Assembly (NCBI GenBank): GCA_018340805.1
Contig: JACMZG010001908.1
Span: 12,930,644-12,994,643, forward strand
From: Microvelia longipes
Taxonomy: Eukaryota > Arthropoda > Insecta > Hemiptera > Veliidae
DNA: 64,000 bases
Direction of reading: 5' to 3'
Shown: positions 50,041 to 62,299 of the stretch, one piece after another
How positions within the stretch are numbered: position 1 is the first letter of the stretch
Layout of the letters: each line of letters opens with the position of its first letter
Position numbers and translations under genes: made by a program
Notes under the pieces: generated by a model
What the model saw: only the letters and a program-made list of their open reading frames with translations
Told to the model about the DNA's origin: nothing
Database searches by the model: none

Positions 50041-53000
50041 TATTTATTTAAAAATAATAAAGAAATTACTTTATTTAAAAAACAAACTTAAATCAAATTC
50101 AAGTCAGGAACATGTTTATAAAAACCATTCTAATCTCATAGCTGTTGAAACTGTTTTAGTCAGCTGTTTAACAAACATAGTAATTGGATGAATGTGCTAA
50201 AATATGTTAGAATTTTACATCTGGCACATTTCTATCTGATGATATTCCCAACTGTTTTGTCATTCTACTCGTTTTTAAAACATATCCTTGCACTGTATTT
50301 ATGTACCAATTTATATTATTATTTTAAATTAGTTGCCCTTACATTTTAATTTGATTTAGTCGATGTTCCTTATGTCTTATTAATCTATTTGTCGATTTTA
50401 AGTTTGTCCACCTTTTATGTTCCTATGTAAGGTTTTTTCCTAATGTCTTTTTATCTTGCTGGAAAGTTTTATTGTTGATTTTAAGATCTCATTTAATTTT
50501 AATTTAATACTTTTAATTTTTTTAGATTTTTTAACGTACGTTCAAGAAAACTATGTTAGACATTTTAGTGAATTGCCATTTAATTTTTAAATTTTATTTT
50601 ACATCTATTGTAGACATTTTAGTAAATTGCCATTTTAAATTTGTTGTTCAATTTCCTTTCTTATTTTTCCATCTTTAAGTGTAATTATTTTTACCAATTT
50701 TTTATTTAGTGCAGAATTCAAGAACATTACTTACTATTGAGTTAGACTTATTCCTTTGTTGTTACTATAGGAATAAGTCAGACTTAATCTCAAGTAATAT
50801 CCTTGAATAATAACCTTTCTGATTTGAGTTTGATTTGATTTTAAATTAAATTTAAAATAAACTATTAAATAATACAAAAATAATTCATTTTTACATTAAT
50901 AATCCATTGTCAACTGGGCTCAAAACCTGTTTTTTTGCAAATAAATAAATTCATTTTATGGACTGCTATTATTTTTATTTGTTTCAATTATTAGTTGTAA
51001 ATAATAAATAAAACACTATAATTTTTAAAAGCTTATTTTTAATTTAAATTGTCTAGTATCACAATACAAATAATCAGACATGTCTGGGGAAGTATCCACC
51101 ATCAGTTTAAAATAAATCAGTTTATTTATACACTGATGATGGGAAACTTCCCCAAACATGCCTGATTATTTGTATTTGTATTGTGATATTAGAGATTGTA
51201 TAGTAAAAATGTATATTTTTTTTTAATTATTGTGTTTTGTTTTTGTAAAATGTACAATTATCACAAAATCTCGGTCGAAACAAACTTTGTAATTATTAGT
51301 AGCACAAAAAGCTCTGAAATTGTGATTAAAGTACTATGTTTATTGAATTTAGTTTTAGGACATTATTACCTTGATTTTATATTTTTAAATAAGAAGTACC
51401 TGTAATTGTGGTTAAAATATGAATGACTTAATAATGATTTTTTTTTCACATATTCTTTTTTAAAAAAAATAACATTGAAATGCAAAATTGATTAAGAGCA
51501 GTGCTGATCGAAATTGTTGCGGAGCAGTGCTGTAAAAATTAACTTGTTTGATTGTTCCTTATATGTTGAAAATGAAATACTTGTTTTTAAACATAAAAAG
51601 CAAATCCCCTAGAAGGGATTTTTTATAATATGGCACAAACAGCTTAAATAAGACTTATTTGTCAAAAACAAATGTAAATAATTGTTTTTAACATAAAATT
51701 TGTAACATGGATGATATCACAGAACATAATTCATACTTAAGTAGGACTTATGTGCCAAAGACAACTTTGAATGTTTTTTTTTATCATATAAGGGTGGTAT
51801 TTTAGAAGACTCCCTTAAGCTAGAGTTAGACTTATGTGTCAAAAACAAAACTGAACTATTGTTTTCAACATATGAGGGTAGTATTCTAAAACCTTAACTA
51901 ATTATGTTAAAATTAAACTGAAAGCATCAAATTTAAACATTTTTAAATTGTATAATAATTTAAAACCTGATTAATTTTCATCAATAACCACAAACATGTA
52001 AATTTTAAAATTGAAACCCCCGTCCTCAATTTTATTATAAATATTGAGATTAATTTTAAGTCAAGTAATTTTCCTAGGTAAAATAAAATACTATGAGGTA
52101 AATTGAAAAGCATTAGTAGGATTAAGATCTTCTTTCATATATAAACTTTAGATCTTGTTAGCTATTTAAATTTTTAATTAAGACTACATATTGTGAGTTA
52201 GGAATAGAGATGCAGTGCATAGGGAGGATTACAAACTTTATTGTGGAAAATAAAGTTAGTGTCCACTAGACCGTTATGATCTGGCATGTTACGATACAAA
52301 TATAGTTATAGTTTTAATTTTAATCCATTGACATAACGTTGAAAATGAGTGAGGGAAGAAATTCTATTGAATGATTTCAGTGAGATGACAATTAATCAAA
52401 ACCAACACTATTATGATTAATGTTATATAAAATTAAATTTATCAGGTCTTGAAAGAGTGATAGGGAAACAGCCTAATTATTTTAAACCTATTATTTATTA
52501 TCTTTTTGACCACCAGAATTATTTGAAAATTTTTTCATTAACTATTTTCTGCCCGGTTAATTTAAAATTGCATAACATTTCTCTTATGACTGCTTCAGCC
52601 TCCACACTGGTATGAGATATACACAGGCATCTCTATGTACTTATATCTCTATTGTTTAATATTAAAATTTAACATTATTTCTTAAACTTTCAAAGATTGT
52701 TATGACTTTTTGTAATTTTGAAAAGTTTAATGCAGCTTTGATGTAAATTTTGTGGTTGTTAAATTAGTTTGAGTCAAAGTTCCTTTAAAAAATCATTAAA
52801 ATAAAAACCTTTATATCAAGATTGAATATACTTCTGACAATACTTCTAACTATAGGTCTATTTATTACATCTGTTTGTATCTCATAAAATGTTTGATACT
52901 ATATTTTCTATATGAAAAGGAATGAGCAAAAACTGTATAAATATGAAATATTATACATAGAGTTTTATAGAATCTGCCAAGTTTTAACTCATTGATATTG

Positions 53001-54267
53001 GACTAATCCTATGACTTCAAGGACTTTTTTCTAGTCAAATAAAAAGTAATTAACATTGCTAAAAACTAATTATCATTAATTAAACGTTTTTCTAATGATA
53101 AACGTTTAATTAAAGTATATGTTTTTAAAGAAAGTTTTAAAATTGAAAATCACCCATTTTTTCACTATCTTAGGACTTGAAAAAGCAAGTTTGAACACAC
53201 AAACTACCATAAAATTTAGATGATAATCATATATATTCTGAGGAAAAGCAACGAGAGTCTAAAGTATCGAGGATGAGTGTCGCCAACCCGATGAGATAGC
53301 TGATTTTTTTGTTTGACATGTATTCAACTCCATCTTAAAACCCCGATGAGGTCCAAACAGATTTTTTGAAAAGACAAAGAGGAAGATACAATAAATATGA
53401 AGTTTAAATTGGAAGGAGACCAAGGATGAATTACTTCACAAGAGAAATGTAAAACTTTATCAAGTTACTATATATTATCTTATTATATTTACTTTTACAC
53501 CCTTTGATACAAACAAATTTTTCAATAGTTAATTCAATATTGTTTCTCCTGCACAATTAAATTGTGTTATTTACTTTTCTTTTTTTCACAATTGAAAAAA
53601 TAGATTTAGAAACTATTTTTACTTGAAAATTCACTATTTTTTTAATAATTAAAATAATTACAATAAATACAAAGTACAACCATAAATGCACACTTTATTC
53701 CTATGTATATTTCTTAATGATACATTTATTTTAAAAAATAATAATGCTAAATTATTTATTATAAATGTATAACAATTTACAAATTTGTTGCACATTTGTG
53801 ACGTTACAAAACAGATTTAACCAGCAGAATTTATGATTTGTTTGTTATCAGTTAAAACCAACCATTAGAATTGATTTATTATGTAAACAATTATTCTGTT
53901 AACACATCCGTGACATATTAAGGTTTTATTTTTTAATGCACTGTACTTAAATGTTCATTTCTTAGTTTATAAGATTAAGGAGATATTTTTACCTAAAACA
54001 TCTGTTAAAAATTTTTTCTTTCAATTTTGCTGCTCTTTTTTTAATCAATGTTAAACTGAATCAATAAAATGTATTAAAGATTATTAATTAAATCAATTGG
54101 CACTCCTCATTCTATAATGTAATAAAATTATGAAAGGTTATTATGAGATGATTTTGAAGTTGAAGTGTATCAAATGATGTTTAAATAAAAAAAAATAATT
54201 TTTATTGAATAATTACAACTTTATACAATATAAAAGAGTAAATTTGTTGGACTGGTATGATATATAT
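50041..54267. other. Gene-poor AT-rich DNA downstream of the BICRA homologue
   Basis: I see no supported gene on either strand; frames are short and Lys/Asn/Phe/Ile-rich. A foldback element (listed separately) lies at 51056-51190. The region from 51600 to 51900 has loose repeats of 'gacttatttgtcaaaaacaa'. Part of it could belong to a longer 3' UTR isoform, which sequence alone cannot settle. Confidence 0.5.
51056..51190. mobile_element. Foldback element, about 135 bp
   Basis: Arms pair 'gtatcacaatacaaataatc' plus 'agacatgtctggggaagt' with 'acttccccaaacatgcctga' plus 'attgtgatatt'. The centre is about 51100-51125. The right arm includes CTGATGATGGGAAAC. Confidence 0.75.
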
Positions 54268-54503
54268 TGGAATTTTTTCTTGAAGACTACAGTCCTTTAT
54301 AAATATTATTTATTTAATAAACTTTACATACAATCTTTTACAACGTTTCATTGAGCGAAGCTCAACATTTAATTTAGTTTCATTTGATTTTCACCTGAAG
54401 ATGTTGAGCTTCGCTCAATGAAACGTTGTAAAGATGTATGTAAAGTTTATTAAATAAATTAATATTTATAAAGGACTGTAGTCTTCAAGAAATTTAAATT
54501 CCA
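54268..54503. mobile_element. Foldback element, about 235 bp, with hammerhead-like core
   Basis: Arms are complementary from TTGGAATTTTTTCTTGAAG to CTTCAAGAAATTTAAATTCC. Each arm contains CAACGTTTCATTGAGCGAAG or its complement. The right arm reads CTGAAGATG, hairpin TTGAGCTTCGCTCAA, then TGAAACG (54395-54425). Confidence 0.8.
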
Positions 54504-54954
54504 AATTTATACAATATGGTTGAATAAATAAATTTTGAAATCACCAGATTTTGTTTGATAATTAATTGACTCACAAATGAAGAGTTATTATTTCTAAAAA
54601 TGGTCATTCAATATGAATAAGTTGATGTGACTTTTTTTAATAAATATGAACTGAGATAAAAATTTCACTTTGAGTAATTTTTATGGGTGTATATTTCAAA
54701 ATCTAATATTTTATGACTAAAAAATTTTCTTTTAATAAAGAATTTAATCTAGAGTCTACTAATTTGCAATTATACCACTAACTTTTTTTTTTTTTAAATT
54801 TACTGGCACTTAACCATAAAGATAATTATGAATCAGATTCTAGCTCTTATGCAAGTATTTTTAGACCTTAAAATTATATGTTTTGATTGGTTTTTTTAAT
54901 TGGTTTCAATGATAAAAAGGAAACTGCATTGGCTTCGGCAGTTATTTTCATGAG

Positions 54955-55248
54955 CATAGAGATATATACTAAAGGGGGCATAGCCTGTCTCAATACATTG
55001 AAAGTTCTGAAACATCATTTTGGGGCTCTGTATAACCTTAATGAAACTTCTTCTAAGAGTAAGTTAGGGTTATAAGAAATCTTTTTTTTCGGCTTCCTGC
55101 ACATTGTTTGTGTTTTGATTTATATTTTCATCATTCTACTTTATAATTCACTGTAATTTTGTTCAGTTCATTTAATTATTGATAGTCGAAGGTGGTCAGG
55201 TTATTTTTTTGATATTTAAAAATTCAATTAATAGTAATATATCTCTAT
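54955..55248. mobile_element. MITE with CATAGAGATAT termini, copy 2
   Basis: Matches 2994-3275 from end to end (CATAGAGATATATACTAAAG, 'gaaacatcattttggggctc', 'ctgcacattgtttgtgtttt', 'ggtcaggttattttt', ATATCTCTATG). The inner part near 55200 is diverged. Confidence 0.75.
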
Positions 55249-55254
55249 GTTCGT

Positions 55255-55490
55255 GAAGGTTAAGGTCTTCTCGTGGTGACATCATTATAGATGAAGAATC
55301 CAACGTTTTGCTTACACTGTAGTAGGGATATTCAGGCATGAACATAGTTTTAGGCAGAGAACTATGTTTTTGTGCATTACACCCTGTAGGGTGTCATGAA
55401 CACCTGAAGGTGCTTTCCACTGTAGAAGCGAAACGTCTTATTTATCTGATGTGGAACACCTTAACATTAATGATTGGAAGGTCTAAATTA
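55255..55490. repeat. Dispersed repeat B, copy 1
   Basis: Contains 'gaaggttaaggtcttctc', 'cacctgaaggtgctttccac', 'tgtagaagcgaaacgtctta' and 'gaacaccttaacattaa'. A diverged copy at 59280-59480 has 'gaaggttagtgtcttatagc', 'cccacagtagaagtgaaata' and 'gactttaacattcaagat'. It also holds an inner hairpin (ggcatgaacatagtttt...). Non-coding. Confidence 0.5.
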
Positions 55491-56401
55491 TAATAAAATC
55501 TTTAATAAATTTTAATTTTAAGTTTTTAAAAGTAAAATCAATTAAAACTATTTCAAAAGGATAATTTTTTTGCTGTTTCATGCACAGATCTTTGTGAATT
55601 TCCAACAGGAAATCAGGCTAATGAGAATTGGTGTTCTCTTATTACATTATGTAATATCTATTGATTCATCTTAATCTAAACCTAAATATCTGTATTCTAA
55701 CCTCCTCCAAGAGGTTTTGATTGTGTTTTATGATTTGTCTGTTATTCTTGCTCTATTATTATTATTATTATTATAATCACCAGAGCACGTAATAATTATT
55801 AGGTGTTAAAACTCATAAAAACATCTCTATGACTTTTAACACCTTATTTTAACAAATGATAAAGTGACTGTTGATCTAAAATACTTCAATTTAAGTGTTT
55901 TAAATTCTGTCCTCTAACTCTAAAAGTAAATAGAACATCTTTATTTATATTTCATTTTTAAAAACTATTTTACGAATCTGACTAACTTTTTAATTTCTTT
56001 TTGGTTGACTGTTAGTTTTTTAAAAATTATGTGCCATATTTACCTTAAAATTGCACATTTATTTTTTAGGTTTGAATACGCTCTTAAATTTTGGTCATTG
56101 AGGTCTAAAATTTTTAAAAAATTATTAACATTTGTTTACCATGTATACATTCCTTTTTCGATTTGTTTTACTCAAAAATTGCCCTTTGGCACTAAAATAT
56201 GGTAATGTTAGAATCAAAAAAGTATTTACCTAAATATTATACTTTATGTACATATTTTTCAGATAAAGAAAATTTCTTATTCAAACTATTCAAATTTTAA
56301 AAACAAAAAGGATAATGTCCATTTTATTGATTGATCATAAAATGTAAAAGAAGTGTACTCGGCTTTTAATAAATGAGAAACCTGTCAAGTGGGTTTATCT
56401 T

Positions 56402-56662
56402 TTAGTTGATATATATTTCAAAACTAAAAATTTGGACCTCGGTTTTTATGCTTAATAATCTTAGCAGTCTTAATGCTCTTTTCGATAAGCGGTGGTGGAC
56501 TCGCATCCCATCATAACAAAGTTTGTGTTTACTCTGTTTCTTGTACAAGAAAATTAATTGAACTACTGGCAAATTAGGTTCTGTATGGTGTTGCTTGTCC
56601 TCTTCAAGTTCCTTCAAACTGTTCAGTGGCAGTTCAGGTGGTGGTTTAGTTTCAGGTACCAA
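56402..56662 (-). CDS. Possible exon or retrocopy fragment, unknown protein
   Basis: An 87-codon open frame on the - strand reads unlike its AT-rich surroundings: PETKPPPELPLNSLKELEED, then LPVVQLIFLYKKQSKHKLCY and DGMRVHHRLSKRALRLLRLL. It opens directly after a stop, without an ATG (first codon TTG) or an acceptor AG, and the only possible donor is weak. I do not recognise the family. It may be a fragment of a retrocopy or transposon protein, or chance. Confidence 0.22.
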   Translation of the reverse strand: MVPETKPPPELPLNSLKELEEDKQHHTEPNLPVVQLIFLYKKQSKHKLCYDGMRVHHRLSKRALRLLRLLSIKTEVQIFSFEIYIN

Positions 56663-57500
56663 TTAAATTAATTAAATAGGGGTGTACTTATTAGGATGTT
56701 ACTTATAGGAATATTTTAGTAGATAGTAGAAAATTACTGACAAAGTAATATTAACCAAATAGGATTTTCCTCTGATAATACACACATACCACAGTAACTA
56801 GTAAAACTATCCTCTGGTACCCAAAATTTAATAATTATTATTAATATTTTTAGTATCCCAATGTCTTAATAAAATCAAGAATTATGTTAACTATTATCAG
56901 TTTTCTTTTTTTATTTGATTTTCAAGGTATTTTACTATACTCTTTTGACATTATTATACTATGATATTTTTAAACAATTATTTTTTAATCATTTCTCAAA
57001 TTTTAAAAGTTTTAAGTTATATTTTAGGTATTCAATAATTGAAAGCTCATTAAAAATCAGAAAGAAAAGGTTTTTGTTTTAAATTAATTCTATAGTGTGG
57101 TTAAATCTTCTTTCTACAATAGACTATCAGCTGTTTTAATATCAATACCAGGTAACAAACTTGGAAAAGAAAAAAAAAATACTTACAGGAAGTAAGTTAA
57201 GGAAAATAATAATCTGGATTGTGTTGTAACTTTAGTGCCAGTCCCTAAATCACACCTGTAAGGACTAAAATGATATCTCTAACTAACGTAACCCATGCAT
57301 TTGTATCAATAAGATTTTTTAAAGTTTCCTTCATTGTTACTGTTCTTTTCTTTACCTAATTTTTTTTTTGAATTTTTATTAATAATTTTGCTTAAAAAAA
57401 TACAGGTGCTATATTCACCAAGTACAATACTGCTGATCTTTTGAAATAAATAATTGAAATTGTTAAATCAATGTGCCAATCAAAGAAGATAGGATACAGT

Positions 57501-57642
57501 ATAGTGACATATAACATTGATAGTGACATTTAATATGGATAGTGACATATAACATTGATAGTGGCATATAACATTAATAATGACTTTTAATATTGATAGT
57601 GACATATAACATTGATGGTGACGTATAACATTGATAGTGACA
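57501..57642. repeat. Minisatellite, about 19-20-bp unit (atagtgacatataacattg)
   Basis: About seven imperfect copies. The apparent - strand protein (repeated CHYQCYMSLSIL) is an artefact of the repeat. Confidence 0.88.
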
Positions 57643-58429
57643 TATAAAAGAAATGTGGGTTTAATAATAATTAGCCACAAGATTTATTATGTATATCTGA
57701 GTGCTAGGATATGATTAGATTATATATTTTGTTATTGTGGGGTGTAAGGATATGCAGTAATAAGGATAGGTTTAAAAACTCTTGGGTATTAAGTCCAGGT
57801 AGACTAATGTTATACTTCCCACCTTGTTACTAGACCCCTATTAGCAGAGATATTTTCCTCCCTTCTGACTTGGTTACAAGTGATGGTTGTAACCATAACA
57901 TCTATAGATGATTTTAATCATGTGTCCCTTGTCAGGAGAAGGTTTAGTCTGAGCTTATTGTAGTACCTACTATCTATTGTAAATTAAAGCACTGTTTTAG
58001 ATTGAAACATAAATGATGTTTGTTGGACCAATAGAATTATTCCTCCTCTTTAAAATAAGATGCTGAAATATTTAAACTGAAATTACGATCTTATTGTTAA
58101 TTTATTAGAAGGAAATAATTGACAGCTAAGTATGTCGTTATGCATAAAGCTTTTAAAACTCATTCTTTATAAGTAAAAATTTACAAAATGCTACAGAATT
58201 GAAATTCCACTGGATATTTTATTGGTTAGTTAATAAACTAATGCTAGGTATACATAAATGTCTATTTTTACTTTCCTCCCCACTACCATTGGTATATAGA
58301 AAAAGTTAAGTGTTGCCACTAAAAATCCAAAAGTAAAATTTCACTTGTTTCTCTTATAATAAATTAACTATAGTGTGTTGTGTCTAATTTTAGTCAATCC
58401 ATAAAGTAAGTATTTGAAATCAAGTGTTG

Positions 58430-58522
58430 TGGCTAATTATATAATGAAGTTACTTTTTGGCTTATTATATCATAAAGTTACTTTTTGGCTAATTATATAA
58501 TAAAGTTACTTTATGGCTAATT
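58430..58522. repeat. Short tandem repeat, about 29-bp unit, three copies
   Basis: The unit 'ggctaattatataataaagt' plus 'tactttt' recurs three times with minor changes. Confidence 0.8.
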
Positions 58523-58994
58523 ATACTGTTTCCTTATACCACTGTTCCATCTGACTGCCCATTACTGTTTTTAACATAATCAAGTATTGTCTATGTACTT
58601 ATTTCTTTTAATATACCTATGATCTATTGAAAAAATAATTTTAAGGTTTCACTCATTAAGCCATATTTTAACGCCATGTACTTTTAATTTTTACTGTTAA
58701 TGTCTTAATTTGAGATATTTTTTTTTTTAAAAATTGAAATACTTAAAAAATTTATTAAAGAGATGTTCAATTGAGCTAGTGTATTTATTTAAAATTATTT
58801 TTTCATTTTTTTTTTAATTTTAAATGTTAATTTGATTAATTCTGGATTTTAATAAAAGGTCAATCTGTTTGTGTGTTAGTTAAGAACATGAGTCATGGAA
58901 AAATCAATGATCAGACATTGATAACTGTATTTCTGTTTGATAATCAGATTTTAAAAAAATGCATTGTAGAGAGTACCTGTTTCATTAAACTATT

Positions 58995-59180
58995 GTAATG
59001 TCTACCTGGTTGGAACAGGTATCAATGTATACCTGGTTGGATCTGGTACCAATGTCTACCCGGTTGAAACAGGTACCAATGTCTACCTGGTTAGAACAGG
59101 TACCAATGTCTACCTGGTTAGAACAGGTACCAATGTCTACCTGGTTAGAACAGGTACCAATGTCTACCTGGTTGGAACCT
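58995..59180. repeat. Minisatellite, 27-bp unit, seven copies
   Basis: The unit is AATGTCTACCTGGTTAGAAC followed by AGGTACC. Copies are nearly identical in the middle and diverge at the ends. Because 27 is divisible by three, both strands are open (NQVDIGTCS and VPMSTWLEQ), but nothing else suggests coding. Confidence 0.93.
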
Positions 59181-59279
59181 TGGTTGACATGATGGGGCAA
59201 GTGATAATTATAGTGGAATTATGTTTCCAATACATTTCTAAACATTTTTTATCAAGTTTTTGTCCTTTATGTGAATCCA

Positions 59280-59480
59280 ACGAGTAGGCTTCTACGGTTA
59301 TTATCATGAAGGTTAGTGTCTTATAGCTGTGACCACATTAATTTAGGTGATGCATCCATCGTTTCACTTTGATTAGAGCATTAAGGATTCAGATCATCTC
59401 TGGATGCCTCCCACAGTAGAAGTGAAATATTTTGATCCATCATCCCCATTAAGGTAGTCACCACCAGAAGACTTTAACAT
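59280..59480. repeat. Dispersed repeat B, diverged copy 2
   Basis: Shares order and several short blocks with 55255-55490 (see that entry), with many substitutions. Confidence 0.4.
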
Positions 59481-62299
59481 TCAAGATTTTATCATTTTTT
59501 TTAACAAGTCCCTGATAAGGTATGAACAACTAAATGGCCGTTTGAATGAGATTTGTCACATTCTTGAATCTATGTTTTTAGTGAATGCATGATATATGTT
59601 TTTATATATTTGAGGGTATATAAATATATTTAGGTTTTGGCCCAATATTATCAACATTCCAATGGATTATCTAAATTTTAAATCTTGAACACTCGTCAGA
59701 TTAGTTATTGGAGTGTAAATGGTTTGTTCTTAGAAATTTGGAACTATCCATTAGACTCAGTGTTTGCAATAATGACAACATTAATCCTTTTTTCATTATT
59801 ATTTAGTTTATTTATATTTATTGTTATTTTTAATAAACTGAAGAAGCCGAGTGCCCCTTAGATAAGTTTTTTGACATTAAATTTAGTTTGTATTTATTAT
59901 TTCTAGTATTATCCTCAGTTAAATAAACTTTTTCTAAAGTTTATGCATTCAAGTTGTTCATACCTTACCTGATGCCTGTTTTAGTAATAAACTTCTGATT
60001 CTGTTATATAACTTCTGTTACATAAAATGTCTTTGCTTATTTTAAGCAAAAACCCCGGTATTTTTGTTTTAAAACAAGTTTTATGGATTATTTTAATTGT
60101 AATAATTGTACTTTTGATAAAGGAATTGTTGAACTCCTTCTTCAGCAAATTGTAAGAATGTAAAAGAGAATGTGCTCGATCTCATTGTTATTATACTATT
60201 TTTATATAAAAATACTTTATTATTTTTACGTTATTATTGTATAAAATAAATAAGTTTTACACTAAACATACCGTATTTATACCATTTTTGGTATTATTAA
60301 TCTTTATAGATATTATCAAGAGTATAACGTAAGTTATGGTGTCGATGCCAGATTTATTTAGAATGTATTTGAATTTTACTTTTTGCACAAATAAATTTGA
60401 TTTTAATAAATATAAATGATAAATATAAAGTCTCATTGAACTATGATGATTCTACATAAAATTACATTAATTTGTTGATCTTTCAGAATAACGATTCTGA
60501 TAGAGTTTATGCATTGAATTTTTTTTAGTTCCTTGTCATTACTTTTCCTGATAAATTCTTGCGATCATTTAATTTTTTGTAACTGAAAAAAATGTCCCAA
60601 ATTTTTCTTCTCTATCTAATTGTTCTCTTACTCTACACACTGATGGTGTTACCTGCTGGGCATTTGTTCCTAGCAGTAAAAAAACATGATGACCAAATAA
60701 ATTATATCAATAGATTATAATTTGCAGAAATATTTGGATTTATGACTTTGTATAGCACTCTGGAGTAATTTAATACTAAAATGTACAAAACCAACCTGTC
60801 TCTTGTTGATTTTTGTGTATTTGATTTACTATTTTCCCCTAAAATAAAACTCATATTTTTTTATTATTATCAACTTTAACCCCTGAAGTATCAAATTAAA
60901 GTTTTTATGATTTATAATTAATATTGTTAATGCTCAATGTTATTGTTAAACATCTTAAAATCCCCATCATAATTCTAACCTTACGAGATATTTTTATTCC
61001 AAATTACAAGAGCATTGTACGATTGTTCAATGCATGTCGGTTTGTACAATCTTACGTCACTTGATACTAACACATTATATTTTCATTATTTTAGTTAAAA
61101 ATAAATAAAGTTTGTCTTTCCACGGATGATTTATTATTTATTTATTAGCTTATTCCACATCTCAGTATATCGGATTATTTTAGTTAATTTATCTCTAGTT
61201 TTCCCAGCTTTAACCCTTTTGAGTGAGATCAAATAATAATACCTTGTCAACAACATACGACTTTGATGTATTATCAAACATATTTGATAATGCAAGTCTT
61301 TAAAATGTGGTAATATCCAATTTTCAGAACTTATTTATTTTATAGTTTAATATTTTTTTGTAGTTTGTACAATAAACTCTTCTGATGTAATTATTACTAA
61401 TTAAGTGTACAAAGTTACTGTGCTTTTGTCTAGAGATACAAAACTTTTCTATTTACTAGTTGTAAAGCTGTTGCTTTTAAATGTAATTAATTTTTTAGTA
61501 ATGTTTTTTGTTGATAATAACAAAAAAGAACCTATTGTGTATATTGTTGTACAGTTAATTCTTTCTTTTATGATAAATGGAATGATAAAAAAATATTTTG
61601 TATTTTTCTTTATAGACATCCTTGTTTTATAGCCAATAAAATACAAATTTTGGCACAGAGGTCCACAAGGCTCTTTTGAGGACCTCCACAAACCTTCTTG
61701 CATATTTTTGCTTATCAATCCAATTTTCACATAATTTTTCGGCATATTTTTTAATCTGAGCAGTAGCATCATATCTTGTTTATGCCAAAACAGCACCAAA
61801 AAATGCAAGCGCTATGATGCCCTTTAATATTGACCATACTGGTTTCAAAAAGGTTGGTTAAAACGGGTACAAAGAGTGGGCATATCAAAGTTGCATTTCA
61901 GTCCTAAAAGACCTAAAACCTGATTTTTAGAAATTTTTCCAACTTAAGAAAATTATAACTATTTAAAACAATGTTGCTAAGAATTGGACAATGTTCATAG
62001 GCCCTTTTGTCCACTATTGACTAAAAAAGCACTTTGTTCTTTTTATCTTTTAAGAATAACCTGTAGTTTTTTTAGGAAATCATGATAATAAATAAGTGGT
62101 AAAAAATATTTCATTTTTTATGTTGAAAGGGGAATAAAAAGTATTAAAAGATTGGCAATGAATTTTATCGTATATTTAATGTACATTCTTGGTAATAAAA
62201 ATATTTACTTCTTATTATAACCGAAAATTAAACCTTTTTTTAAAAAGTCCCTATTGAATCATTGCGGTGTGAATGGACCTTCGCAGAGGTGTTGGTTTA
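59481..62299. other. Gene-poor AT-rich DNA
   Basis: No supported gene, repeat array or element. Frames at 61405-61632 (+) and 61449-61808 (-) overlap each other and are biased to Phe/Leu/Ile/Lys as expected from base composition. Confidence 0.5.

Noticed and set aside
58985..59200. Open frames on both strands encoding NQVDIGTCS or VPMSTWLEQ repeats
   Set aside because: Explained by a 27-bp minisatellite; no start, splice or flanking coding evidence.
61405..61808. 75- and 119-codon overlapping frames on opposite strands
   Set aside because: Composition follows local AT bias; no signals or similarity.
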